This document shows positions 38,281 through 50,618 of a stretch of DNA of 64,000 nucleotides, in pieces. Location of the stretch: positions 28,093,741-28,157,740 of the forward strand of contig CM041465.1 of the NCBI GenBank assembly GCA_023213395.1. Reading direction: 5' to 3'. Position 1 is the stretch's first letter. Each line of letters begins with the position of its first letter. This stretch comes from Cycas panzhihuaensis (taxonomy: Eukaryota > Cycadophyta). Both the position numbers and the translations under genes were made by a program. A model generated the notes under the pieces. That model did not search any database, was not told where the DNA came from, and saw nothing but the letters and a program-made list of their open reading frames with translations.

Positions 38281-39212
38281 ATGACTAAACTAGAGCAAGA
38301 GATGAAGAAGAGGTTCATGAAGATGGAGTAAAACCTAGACAGGCTAACTCAGCTTATGGTGCAACTAGTTTTTAAACAAGGTACGACTTCTTGAACGGCC
38401 AAAGGCAAGAAGAAGGAAGAAGATAAATCAGTAAAAGAAGAAACAAATAAAGAACCTATAGAAGATCAACAAGCTGAAGAGGAAGAATATGAAAGTCCAT
38501 CGGTAATAACACATCCATTCAAAGTAGAGACAAAATTAGAATTGACTATCTATGATAGAACCCCAAACATTGAAAAGTTAGATGGTTGGTTGGACCAACT
38601 AGAAATATATTTTTTAATTTATAGGTATAAAAACTAACAGAAAATCACTTTTGTTGGGTTAAAATTATCTAAACATATATTACTTTGGTGGAATACATAT
38701 CTTAAATCCCATAATACATCTGAAATCACATGGAAACAATTTAAAATCCTCATAACAAAGTAATTCTACCCTATTGGGTATGAAGAACAACAGAGGATTA
38801 AATGGCAGTATTACAAATAGGAAAGAGGCCAAAATGTCCAAGACTATATAACATAATTTTAAAAGTAAGTTGTTATGTTGGGCATCTCTTTACTGGATAA
38901 AGACATCATGCTAAAGTATATTAGAGGGTTGCATCAACATATTCAGTAGGAACTTTAATTGTTTGAAGTTACATTGTTTGATGAAGCCTGTGAGAAAGCG
39001 ATTACCATAGAGGAGAGGAACAAGAAGGTTTTCACTGAGAGGAAAACGTTTGCACCTCAAGAAGGTAGCAATAAACCTGCCCAAGGAAGAAGTTTTTAGC
39101 AAAAGTTAGACAGCAACTGATTAGGGTTTTTGGTAAGAAGAAGCAAGCCAATACCACTCAAATCAAAGTCTCTTGCATGCATTGCAAGGAAACGAGCCAC
39201 AATGAAAGAGGT
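38281..39212 (+). pseudogene. Gypsy-E gag, interrupted in the zinc knuckle
   Basis: An acidic/basic N-terminal part (38400-38500) is followed by the retrotransposon Gag domain: TIYDRTPNIEKLDGWLDQL, then LWWNTYLKS, ITWKQFKIL and DYIT. It ends with the first three ligands of a zinc knuckle (CMHCKETSHNE, about 39176-39208), where Copia-D is inserted. The rest of the knuckle and a following LEKWRKNKGKGK basic stretch appear at 46750-46860. Stops: roughly every 40 codons, mostly TAG. Confidence 0.8.
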
Positions 39213-39513
39213 TGATGTATCAAGGTCATTTGTATAGATTAATTATATGACCTTAGGATATATTATTAGCATTAGTCTCTTAATGAAATGCACTTTATGT
39301 GTATTTAGATGTAATTTTGTTTTCATGTCATTAGGTGAAAAAATCTTAACCCTAATGCTCACCCTCAACAATAAAAGATAAAATCTCAAGGAGGGAGTTA
39401 TTATTCATTCTCACCTCCAAGCTTGCTCTCATATCTTGTTTCATCTCTTTTTCATTCTCCATTGCCATTGTGTGCATGTGAGTGATTTATTCCCTAGATC
39501 CATCCTTTCTTCA
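39213..39513 (+). repeat. Copia-D 5' LTR
   Basis: TGATGTATC to CTTTCTTCA, aligned end to end with 46447-46749. Confidence 0.92.
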
Positions 39514-39515
39514 TA

Positions 39516-39527
39516 TGGTATCAAAGC
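39516..39527 (+). promoter_or_regulatory. Copia-D primer-binding site
   Basis: TGGTATCAAAGC two bases after the LTR; one transition from the initiator Met tRNA complement. Confidence 0.88.
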
Positions 39528-41411
39528 TAGAAAGAGATCTATTCACTCCATTCCACTTGCATGGAGTCATTTTACCTCTCCTTCATCATTAATGTGAAGT
39601 ATTGTAAATATTTTGAGAGCTTAAAATTATAGTACTTTATATGTTGTTACTTTTCATATGTGTACAAAATTTTAGAGGTGAAGAATACAGGTTTTTGAAG
39701 CCATTCAGTTGCCAGAATAGTCCCAAAAGCATTAAAGGCCTACAATTTCATGAAAATTTTGACCATCTCATATTTTAATAAAATTTGGCATCCAAGGCTA
39801 CCTTGACTATAGGATCATTTTTGTCTTCTAGAGAAAATTCAAATTCAACCTACATTAGTGAGTTTTGGCTAAGATAAAAGGGTAAAATTTGTAGATAAGT
39901 GATTTACAACACTTTTCCCATTGAAATCATTTAATTATAAGCTAAAAATCTAAAACTTTTATTAAGGGATACGATAGATTTATGCCTTAGGATCAATTTA
40001 AGAAAAATCTCATCAAATTTCATTCACTGGTTTGTGAGATCTATGCAGTTTTATCATAGTTGTCGAATTTGCCTACTCAACCCCACAAAGGACATTACGA
40101 GGGTATTTCGGGTAATGTTTTGGCTGATTTTGGAGATGGTGCAGAAAGGAAAGTTGATGTATGTGTCAAAATGTAACTTTTGACATATTAAAGTTTAGAT
40201 TCTAAGACAGTGGATCTTGTAGGATTTTGCTTTTGTGCTTTTTCGGGTAGAAAAGTTTTTATGCCTTTTCAAAAATCTGACTTCACAACTCTATCATAAA
40301 TGATATTTTAAACATTTTCTTCTTCTTTCATAAATTCAAATTTCATCATTTAGGCTTTCATATTTGTAAGTTTTAGAAAAAATTGCTCATTTATTATTAT
40401 TTATAAATTTTGTGAAAAAATCACAAAATAGGGCAAAATAGCATGCATATAGATTAAAAAAATCATCATTCTAGCAGTAAGTTAATCTTCTTTTTATCCC
40501 ATTGTGTCTTTTGTATCAAAATTTCCAAAAATATATTTCGAAACATTGTACTAAAGCAAGGGAAACCTTGGATCAGAAGCAATATCTAGTTTCCCTACTA
40601 AATCTAGCATGTTTTTTCTATTATACACATAGAATAAAGCATCACATAAAGCAACAACAACAACAAAACAAGCACAAAAAGTAAGCAAGCACATTTGGCA
40701 ACTTTCCATTTCAGTTTTTAGTTATTTAAAAATATCTTACACTATTCCTAAAAGGAATCTCATATGTATACTTTATACTACTAGTTCTTGACTTGTGCAC
40801 ATACTCACCTTGGTTGAAATAGACTAAGGTTGGCTGAAGTCCAGGCCCTAAGGGAGGTGTGAGTTTCATACTGGGTCTGGTCTTAATCGAAATAGTGGTA
40901 GAGGGACAGGTTAGCCATACCTACAACCTCCAATCGGGATAATCCTAATAACTACCCAGGAAAACTAAAAACCTTATTACAAGATTAAAATTAACTTGGT
41001 TCAATATCCATCTTTAGAGGAGGTATATAACTGCTCATTGCTGAACTGGGTGAGGACTGAGAGTACCTGGGCTCCACTATGACTTGGATTTCATCACCAA
41101 GCATAGGTGTAGGCATCATGGGTGAAGGCCCTAATCTTATACTAGAAGCCTTAGGCATCGAAACTTCACCTACATTTGGATATAAGTGAGAAGTTAGTAG
41201 CGTGACACATCACCGCTCTTTATCAGCTCTATATTAGGCCTCATTCTTGCATTATTGCTTATATCATTTTTCATAGTTATTAAAAAATACTTAATCATCG
41301 CTTACTTCTCATTATAGCATTTATTTATATATCCCTACTGCGTTAGGTGTATTAGCCACACGTGTTAGTGGCACATACTACTATCATCTCTTCTACTTCT
41401 TCTTCATCACC
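39528..41411 (+). other. Copia-D 5' leader
   Basis: About 1.9 kb without coding motif, similar in length to the Copia-B leader. The small open frame at 40502-40684 has no recognisable domain. Confidence 0.6.
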
Positions 41412-42540
41412 ATGTCATCTCAATTCAAGCAGAATGCCAACTGCATATTGAAAAACAAAGAAAATTAGGATTTATGGTACACTAGAGTTAAAACTATTGT
41501 AAAGTATGAAGGCCTTTGAAGAGCCCATTTGCAGCCTACACCCATCATACTAGCAACAACTACAACACCTGCTTTTAGTGGATTTGCCCCAACAACTCCT
41601 ATAGATGTTGCAGCCAAACTGCAATAGGAGATAGATGATGAAAAGATTCGTGCAGAAATTTTGTTAGACACTAATCACTCCTTACACAACTTAATTAATG
41701 AAGAGCAACATGATATAGCTTGGAAGGCCTTTAAAGTTATTAAGAAGAACTTTGATGCCAAGTCAGATTTAGAATTTGTTCATCTTGTTCTAAAAATAAA
41801 CAAATTAAAAATACAAAAAGGATGAGATCATGAGACAATAAATCTCCTTCGACCAATCAAACAAGCAATTGATAAATATTATAAAACCTAATGTATCACT
41901 TAGGTATTCTTGATCTAGTCATATTTACATGTCCCCAATTATAAAAACTTGCTTGGAAGTCTTTAATCTAGTGGAATATTAAAGACACTCAACTTCGAAG
42001 CACTTGCCGAGAAATTCATAGAATTTGACAAGACCTTTGATACAAACTTTATAGCCTTTGACTCTCTTCTAGATGCAACCTTTGAGGTGGAATAAGAAGT
42101 TTGCTACACAAAAAATCAAGGTCCCTCTCATGATAGAGAAAATAACTGAGCAAGAGGAAGAGGAAGAAACATGGAAAATCGTCTAGAAGGTCAAGTAAAT
42201 CCTAAATCACAGCCTCGATAGTCTCAAGGACAAGGGCCACCTCAACAAAGAGAAAGATAGTCAGGCCAAACTAGTACCTCTTCAAGGACTAGTAATTAAA
42301 CTATTATGTGTGATCGGTGTAACTGTAAAGGACACTTAGCAAAAGACTATAGAATTGCCACTTATAAGTTGGCCAAGTTCCATCCAAAACATGGAGCTCA
42401 CAATGTTGGAGAAACTTGTTAAGAATCCTTTAGTGGTACTAGTTTTGTACAAGCACACTTTCAAAGAATTGAGGGATCTTCAGCATCAAATGCCATCGAC
42501 CAACCAAAGAGATACTTTGAAGCTTGATGTGAATATATCA
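41412..42540 (+). pseudogene. Copia-D gag
   Basis: Starts MSSQFKQNANCILKNKEN at 41412, followed by DLWYTRVKTIVKYEGL, a copia Gag N terminus. Later blocks include HDIAWKAFKVIKKNFDAKS. One zinc knuckle at about 42309-42350 reads CDRCNCKGHLAKDYR, with the last Cys replaced by Tyr. Several stops interrupt the frame. Confidence 0.8.
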
Positions 42541-45500
42541 CTTGTGAATTCCCTTCGCTAATTCCAAGCCCTATTGGAATTACAAATAGTGTAGCTTCAA
42601 TTAAAAGACAATGGATCATGGACATATGAGCAACTCAACATATGACATGCAATCGCAGTCTATATCAAACATTTGACTCAAATGTTCAAGGAGTTGTTTA
42701 CATGGTTGATAAATCACAACAACCTATTAAAGGAATTGGTAACATTCACCTGAAACTCTTGGGCTTAGAAGATTTTACATTGCTTGATGTCTTATACATA
42801 CCCAATCTTAAACAAAACCTGCTCTCCTTATCTACACTTGTCTCTTGTGGATTTAATCTGAGTGTAACTGTAAATGACTAGACTCTCTAGGTCATTCACC
42901 CTCGAAATGATCAAGTGGTCTTAACTGGACATCTCTCTAGTAAACTCTTTTTACTGAATGACTCTCCATATTCTAAAGCCCATTGTGCCCAAAGCCCTTG
43001 TGCCGATGAAGAATTTGTATTTAATTCCATCTTGACCCATCCAACATTATCACCAGAAGCACTTTGGCATGCTTACATAGACCATGTTCACATTGATAGA
43101 CTTAGAGATCTTTCTAATACTCTTCCAAATCTTCTAAAGTTCTCCTCTAAGCCCTTTAAATGTGAAGCTTGTATCATTGTCAAATCCCATCGATAACCCT
43201 TCCTAAAAGTCAGAGGAAATTGAGTCATCTATTACAATTAGTACATGCTGATCTGTGCAGGCTAATGCCCATTCCTTCACTGAAGGGCAAATTATATTAC
43301 ATCTCTTTCATTGATGATTTTACTAGAAAGTATGGGTAGCTTTTCTATACAACCAAGATGAAACCTTCCGTGTATTCAAAGAATTCAAAGCCCTCACTGA
43401 AAAAGGGTCAGATCATTAACTCAAATGTCTTCAAACTGATAATAGTGGTAAATATACCTCACATGAGTTTGAAAGCTACCGTCAAGACAATGGTATCAAG
43501 TATCAAACAATAGTAGAAGGTATCCCATAGTAAAATGGAGTTGCTGAGTGTATGAACAGGATAATCGTGAACATGACTCAGGCTATGTTGATATACAAAA
43601 ATGTACTTGCCTACCTATGGGTCGAAGTAATCTAGACAATTATTTATTGTATCAATGTTGTTATCCCATCAAAGGAAGGACAAGCACCCAATGAAAAGTG
43701 GTGAGGACAAGCCCCCATTATTCACTACTTCAAAATTTTTAGCTCTACATGCTATGTCCATATTATGGATGCAGATTAAAATAAACTCTAGCCAAGGGCA
43801 CTAAAAAGAATCTTTGTTAGATACCCTATGGATAAGAAAGGGTATAAGGTTTTTATACCTTCACAATGAAAAATCATTGTTACCAGAGATATTATTTTTG
43901 TGGAGATAGAGGATCAGTTACTTAAACTAGACTCCAAAGTACCCTCACACTGCTATAATAATGTTATCAAGTATGATGTTCACATTCTAAAATTTGGGGG
44001 GGGAATAGACATAAATTACTCCAAATATTGGAAGCCAACAATAGAGCCTTAGAGGATACAAGTTGTGACTCTGAACTAATGAGTGCACATTTAGCACTAT
44101 CCTTTGAAGATAATAGAGTTAACAAAGGCAGAGCTATTATAGAAGAACCATCCTCTCCATCTTCAGTTGACAAAGATAAAATAGTGGTAAAAGGACCATC
44201 TTCCTTAGGCACATCAACATCCTCCTCATAAAATAATCATTTTAATGAATAAGATGAGAACTAAGAAGTTGAGGAAATGAGGACCTCATTCCCAACTCAA
44301 GGATCTTGAGAAGCCCACTAGCTCAATAAGGACATACAACCAGATGAGGTGTATAAAACTGGCACTTGAAGTGCCCATAGAGCAAGGATGCAGAAATCAT
44401 TATATACTGAGATCAAACTAGCATAACTACACCTTACTCTTAATGAAAACCCCCTAACGTACTAAGAAGTTATAAAACATATAGTTTGGAGAAATGCCAT
44501 GAATGAAGAGTACCAATACCAATCTCTTATAAAAATGATACATAGGAGCTCGTTGACTTACCACTTGGTAGAAAGGTAGTTCAAAATAAATGGGTTTTCA
44601 AAAATAAATATATATTAGATGGCACCCTTAAAAAACATAAGATGAGATTGGTAGCTAAAGGATTTACACAAAAGGAAGGCATTGACTACACTGAAGTCTT
44701 TACACCTATAACGAAGTGGCCTACAATTAGAACTCTTATGGCCTTGGCTGCTCAACAAGGTTGGAAAATCCACCAACTCGATATTAAGACTATGTTTCTC
44801 AATGGAGATCTTGAAGAAGAAATTTACATAGCTTAGCTAGAAGGATATGAGATCGAAGGTCAAGAGCATAAGGTTTGCAAGCTTAGAAAGTCCTTGTATG
44901 GCCTTAAATAAACCCCTCGTGCTTGGTTTGCCAAGTTGTCTGAAAGAATGAGACAACTTGGATACAAGGTTTGTGACTACGAAGATACTCATGTAACATT
45001 ATTCATCAAGCGCCATGAGGATAAATTCACTTTTCTCATAATCTTTGTGGATGATATGCTAGTAGCAGGTAACAGTGAACAGGCTATAAGCTAGCTGAAA
45101 AAAGATCTTTGCAAAATGTTCAAACCTCGGTTTGATGAAATATTACTTGGGAATTGAAGTAACACAAAAGAATAGAAATTTTTTTCTCTCCCAAGAAAAA
45201 TACATCAACGATCTTCTAACTAAGTTTCACTTAGAAGATGCTGGACTAGTGATTTTACCTATGGACTCTAATACCAAACTCTTAGCTGAAGGTGACATTA
45301 GGGAGGCAAACGTAATACTCTACAAGAAACTTGTAGGTAATCTCATCTATAGTACCAATACAAGGCTAGATATTGCATACTCTATTGGTATTATTACTCA
45401 TTACATGACAAATCCTAAGCAGAATTATTGGCAGGCAGTAGTGCGAGTGTTGAGATACCTTAAGATGACCAACAAATATGGTCTATTATATGAACCTAAT

Positions 45501-45947
45501 TTAGACTTTAAGCTTTCTGCATACATAGACTTAGACTTTTCAAGAGATAGAGATACAGGAAGATCTATATTTAGGTATGTAACATTTCTTGGAATAAATC
45601 CAATATCATGGAGATCCAGATGACAGAAGATAGTTGCAGATTCAACTACTAAAGCTAAATACATTGTTGCTTTTAAGACCAATAAGGAGGTGATATGGCT
45701 GAGAAAATTATTGGAAATATTGAATATCACCCAAACAAATCCTACGAATCTTCATGTAGATAATCAATCAGTAATATGCATGGCAAAAAATCCTATATTT
45801 CATAATCGTACCAAATACATAAGTATAAAAGTCTACAAGATTAAGGAACTTGTTCATGATAGCACAATTCAATTGGAATACTGTCCCACAGCAAATCAAG
45901 TGGTTGATATCTTCACTAAACCACTACAAAAGGTGAAGTTTGAATAG
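42541..45947 (+). pseudogene. Copia-D pol: protease, integrase, RT, RNase H
   Basis: The protease site near 42620 reads WIMDI, stop, ATQHMTCN (usually DSGATxHMT). The HHCC region is at 43060-43195 (ALWHAYIDHVHIDRL, CEACIIVKSHR). The integrase core is at about 43240-43560 (YYISFIDDFTRK). RT spans about 44490-45400, with MRLVAKGFTQKEGIDYTEVF at 44642 onward and a FVDDMLVAGN polymerase site at 45044-45055. The RNase H runs from 45500 to 45947 (LHVDNQSVICMAKN, HNRTKYISIKVYKI) and ends DIFTKPLQKVKFE. About ten stops. Confidence 0.9.
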
Positions 45948-46446
45948 TTATGAAGGTAGTTCAGCCTTAGGGCCTCTATCTTTGACTGATTAATGAAGAT
46001 GGAAACAAGATCATCATACTCTATTCTCTTCATGAAAACCCCTTGTAGGTGTAGAAAAATAAGAGTAAGTCTCTACTCTATCTTATTTGTGAAAATCCTA
46101 TGTGGGCACAGAAGGATAAAGGTTGTACTAGTTTTGGAAAATCAGAACCTTTAAAAACCCAAAAGGGTACAGAGGATGACTAAATGGTATATGGAGACTC
46201 AACAGATTAAGCTGCATATTTAAGTTGCTTAGCTATCAAGCTACATCAAAGAGCCACCTTAACCATTTTGATTTATAAAAGGAGCTATAGATCTTAGAAA
46301 GTTCATAGGTTTTTATTCCCCATGAGGGTTTTCCTACAAAAGAATTATTTAAAATTCTAATGTAATAATAAGGCTCAAATGAAGACCTCATAGAATAGAT
46401 TTTCTCAAAATAACCTTCCACCGTTAAGGGGGCGATTAAAAGAGGT
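45948..46446 (+). other. Copia-D 3' untranslated region
   Basis: No gene. It contains three degenerate short repeats near 46034, 46090 and 46155 (AAAACCCCTTGTAGG, AAAATCCTATGTGGGCAC, AAAACCCAAAAGGGTAC) spaced about 60 bp apart. The polypurine tract lies at about 46424-46446 (AAGGGGGCGATTAAAAGAGG). Confidence 0.6.
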
Positions 46447-46749
46447 TAATGTATTAAGGTCATTTAGGTAGATTAATTAAATGAATTTAGAATATATTAT
46501 TAGCATTAGTCTCTTAATGAAATATACTTTATGTGAATTTAGATGTAATTTCGGGTTCATGTCATTAGGCAGAAAAATCCTAACCCTAATACTCTCCCTC
46601 AATAATAAAAGGAAAAATCTCAAGGAGGGAGTTATTATCCATTCTCACCTCCAAGCTTGCTCTCATATCTTGTTTCATCTCTTTTTCATTCTCCATTGCC
46701 ATTGTGTGCATGTGAGTGATTTATTCCCAATATCCATCCTTCCTTTACA
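46447..46749 (+). repeat. Copia-D 3' LTR
   Basis: 303 bp, TAATGTATT (TG mutated to TA) to CCTTTACA. Confidence 0.92.
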
Positions 46750-49700
46750 CAACATAGAAGATTATTGGTTCTTATATCTAGAAAAGTGGCGTAAGAACAA
46801 GGGAAAAGGTAAAGACAAAGTTGAAGGTAAAGATTTACTTAACTTCATAAGAGATTAAGATGTTTATGATACTGAAGAAGCCAATGAGAAGCTAATGCTC
46901 ATGGCCAATGTAGAGCCTAAAAACAACCATCAATAAGTTGATCCAGAGATTAGAGAGGAGCTCTTTATAGTAAGAGTCCAAGTGAAGCAAAGCATGGGTG
47001 ATGTTATCTTTGATGGAGGAAGCCAAAAAAACTTAATCTCAGAGGTATTGGTGAAGAAGTTGGGATTAAAGATGTATATACATCCAAGACCATATCCTCT
47101 TAGATGGTTACAGAAAGATTCAGAGTTATAGATTACTCACTAACATAAGTTTAAATTTGTAATTTCTAAAAAGTTTATTGATGAAGTTGAATATGATGTA
47201 GTTCCTTTGGATGTTTGTTAAGTTGTATTTGGCAATCTATATCTCTATGATTGAGATGGATTCCATCATAGGAGGTTGATGAAGATTTGACTCATCAAGG
47301 ATGAGAAATCATATTAATTTAATGAATCAAATTCATAAATTAAGATCCTCCTCATATCCTTCTAATAAGCAAAAGGTTGATTAATGCTTGTGGGAAATTT
47401 GTACTGCTAATGGTGAAGTAGAAGGTAGAAGAAAAGGAATAAGCAAAGTCATCAATATAGGTGTTGGATAGGAAACAAGTGTAGTAGATTGAAGGCTTAA
47501 GGAATAGGTATAATGACGTATTCTAGGAGCCAAAAGGGCTACCTCCTAAGAGGGTAATTGAGCATGAAATCCATCTAGTTGTCAATTTACCTTTGCCCAA
47601 TCTTAGTCTCTACCAAAACTCAATTTTAGAAAATGAAGAGATTAAGAAGTAAATTCAAGAACTCTTGGAGTAAGAAGTGATCAAACTAAGTTGTTCCCCA
47701 TGTGATTCACCTATTATTTTGGTGCCAAAGAAAGATGGAGGATGGAGAATATGTATTGACTACCAAGATTTAAACAAGATCATCATAAAGAATCGACATC
47801 CCCTACCCTGGATAGATGACTTGTTATACTAGCTATAGTCCATCAAATATTTCAGTAAATTACACCTAAATTTAGGCTACCATCAAGTTCAAATATGGGA
47901 CGAGGATACTTGGAAGACAACCTTCAAATTGAAGCAAGGGTTGTTCAAATGGTTGGTGATGCCTTTTGGGTTATGTAACACACTTACCACCTTTATGAGG
48001 TTGATGAATGAGGCATTAAGACCCTTCATTTATGACTTTGTAATTGTCTATTTGGATGATACTCTAATTTTTAGCCATACTTAGGAGGAGTACCTCCAAC
48101 ATGTTGAGCAAGTGCTCACAGTCCTTTAAGAGTAGTAGTTGAAACCTAATCTAAAGAAGTATAAGTTTGGAGAGTAATCTCTCATCTTCTTGGGTTTTAT
48201 AGTTGGAGGAGGAGAATTGAAAATTAACCTAACAAAGATTAGAGTCATTCTCAATTGGCCCACACCCAAGACAACCATGGAGGTAAGAAGTTTCATTGGT
48301 GTATATCAATATTTAAGAAAACTTATTTTCATATTCTCTTAAATTATAATACCTCTTCATGCATTAATAGGAGTACATATAAAATTGCTTTGGGGGAATG
48401 AAAAAGAGGAAGTGTTTAAGCTTTTGAAGTAGAAAATATGTAAAGCACTGGTGTTAGGCTTACCCTCATTATAGAAACCATTTAAGTTAGAGACTAATAC
48501 TTTAGGTTATCTCATAGGATCAATGTTGAAGTAAGAGGGAAAACTAGTTGCATACCATTCAAAAACATTTAATGGAGCTATCATAAACTACCTAACTTAT
48601 GATAAGGAGCTCTATGCATTACATTAAGCAGTTAAGCATTAGAGACCTTACTTATTGAGAAAAGAGGTGGTCATCCACACCGACCATAAGCCTTTATAAT
48701 TCTTGCAAACTTAGTCCAAATTATAGTGGGCCAGGCACATGAAGTGGATGACTTATTTGTAGTAGTTTCACATCATAGTCAAGTACAAGAAAGGTGCAGC
48801 AAATAAAATTATAGACTTACTATCTAGACCTCCTCAACAACAAGGTATTTCTACCTTGTTGATAGCTTTACAATTTTAGCCTTTTTACCATGATGAATAT
48901 GTTGATTTATATTTGGAAGATGAGGCATTCAAGCCTATCTTGGAGTAGCTACAACAAGGAAACGTAGTTGCTAATTTTTAGCAGAAAGATTATTTACTTT
49001 TCAAGCATGACAAGATTTGTATTCCAAAGTATTTAGACCAAATGAAGTAGGTAAGAGAATCTAACACCTCTTGAGTTGCAGGACACTTTAGAGTGGGAAA
49101 AACATTATTAAATTTGTAGTGATATATATATTGGCCTAATATATAACAATACATGATTATATCAATACGAGGATATACATTATATAATACATTAAAGCCA
49201 ACCAATAAAAAATTTAGATTGTACACTCCACTTCATATTCCATCACGACCATGGGAGAGTATCTCCATGGATTTCCTTGGAGGACTACCATAGACCAAAA
49301 ATGGTATCGATTATTTATTTGTAGTTATTGATTGATTCAGTAAAATGGTGGTGTTGATTCCTTGTAAGAAGACACATATAGGAGAAGACATAGCTAGATT
49401 ATTTTTCTAGCATGTTTAAAAGCATTTTAGACTTCCCAACTCAATTATTTCTGATAAAAATAGCAAAATTTTTAGGTATTTTTGGTAAATACTTTGGGGA
49501 ATAATGGATATGAAGTTAAAGATGAGCACGCCCTTTCATCCTTAAATAGATGGCCAGATTGAAGTCATCAACAGGATATTGGTATAACTATTATGAGGAT
49601 ACAATGCTAAGCATACTAAGACTTGGGATGAAAGTCTCTCATACCTACGATTTGCCTTCAATAGAGCAATCCATAGCTCAACTAAAAAATCACTATTTAA

Positions 49701-50384
49701 GGTATATTTGGGATTTCTGCCTACAAGTCCATTTGACTTAGAGTTTTTAGCTCAACTTACTACAAGAAATTGAAAGGAGGAAGAAGGACAAGAGAAGGCA
49801 TAAAGATTCTTAGAAAGAATTAGAAAAATTCGTCAACAAGTTAAGGAGCAGCTTCAAAAATCTCAGCAAAGATATAAACAAAGGCATGGTGCACATAGAA
49901 CCAACCATTCCTTCAAGGAAGGAGATAGAGTTTGGTTGCATCTCAGCAAGAAAAGATTATAAGGTGAAGGTAAAAAGATAAAGCCTATTCATTATGGTCT
50001 CTTTTCAATATTAAAGAAGATTAGAGAAAATTCCTTTTAGCTTGAACTTCAAGAATTTAGGAAGATGCATTCAGTCATGAATGTTGAGAATTTGAAAATA
50101 TTCAAGACATCCATGTTGGATGAAGATGAAGATGGAGTTCCACTTTTTCTAAATCTAGAGGAGTTGTGAGTGGAGAAAGATGAACCAATGCAAAATGATT
50201 TCCTTCTTCAAAAGAAGTAGACCAAGACCAGAAGAGATACAATTAAGTCCTTTAAGATTATAGAGAAAGGAGAAGTACTCAACAAAGCAAAATGGTACAA
50301 TAAGGGAAAGAGAAGAACCAAGTTCCCTCATCTACAACTATAAGGTTCATGAGGCCATGAACTCCTAAAAAAGGAGAGTTTTGA
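46750..50384 (+). pseudogene. Gypsy-E gag end and pol: protease, RT, RNase H, integrase
   Basis: 46750-46860 completes the gag zinc knuckle and its basic tail. The protease motif is IFDGGSQKNLIS (47012 onward; D-G-G instead of D-S/T-G). [22 protein letters not shown] (about 47700-47760) and a polymerase site [10 protein letters not shown] (48047 onward). RNase H at 48480-48840 ends HTDHKPL and AANKIIDLLSRPP. Integrase at about 49070-49750: VAGHFRVGKTLL, SISMDFLGGLP and VVID, stop, FSKMVV; the CxxC ligands are lost. The C-terminal part runs GDRVWLHLSKKRL to VENLKIFKTS near 50100. More than twenty TAG codons; largely Gln or Trp positions. Confidence 0.9.
50365..50384 (+). promoter_or_regulatory. 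Gypsy-E polypurine tract
   Basis: CTCCTAAAAAAGGAGAGTTT immediately left of the 3' LTR at 50385; its purine run would prime plus-strand synthesis. Confidence 0.65.
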
Positions 50385-50616
50385 TCCATTTTCAGATCTA
50401 TTAATTTCATAATACTCTTCCAAATGAGTATAAAATATATTGGTAATATTTATTTTCGTGTTTTTAACCTTCCCTTTCTAGAAAAATGCTATTCAGACTC
50501 TTGATATATGAAAAACAATATAATTCTAGTACAACCTATCCTTACTAGTGGTCCAACTAAGAAGTCTGTTGGTATGACTAGGAATTCTATTAGTACAACT
50601 AGGAAGTCTTCAGGTA
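50385..50616 (+). repeat. Gypsy-E 3' LTR, truncated by Gypsy-T
   Basis: The counterpart of 36922-37150. It ends inside the fourth unit of its minisatellite, where Gypsy-T begins. Confidence 0.7.
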
Positions 50617-50618
50617 TG
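50550..50618. repeat. 21-bp minisatellite, three units plus six bases
   Basis: Same period and core as 37078-37266, cut by Gypsy-T at 50617. Confidence 0.9.

Larger units (their letters stand above)
39213..46749 (+). mobile_element. Copia-D, full-length decayed Ty1/copia element
   Basis: LTRs at 39213-39513 (301 bp) and 46447-46749 (303 bp), a primer site TGGTATCAAAGC, and a plus-strand gag-protease-integrase-RT-RNase H order. It sits in the Gypsy-E gag zinc knuckle. No clean 5-bp duplication is visible; the flanks instead look as if they overlap over about four codons. The LTR pair is nearly identical in its last 113 bp but well diverged before that. Confidence 0.92.
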
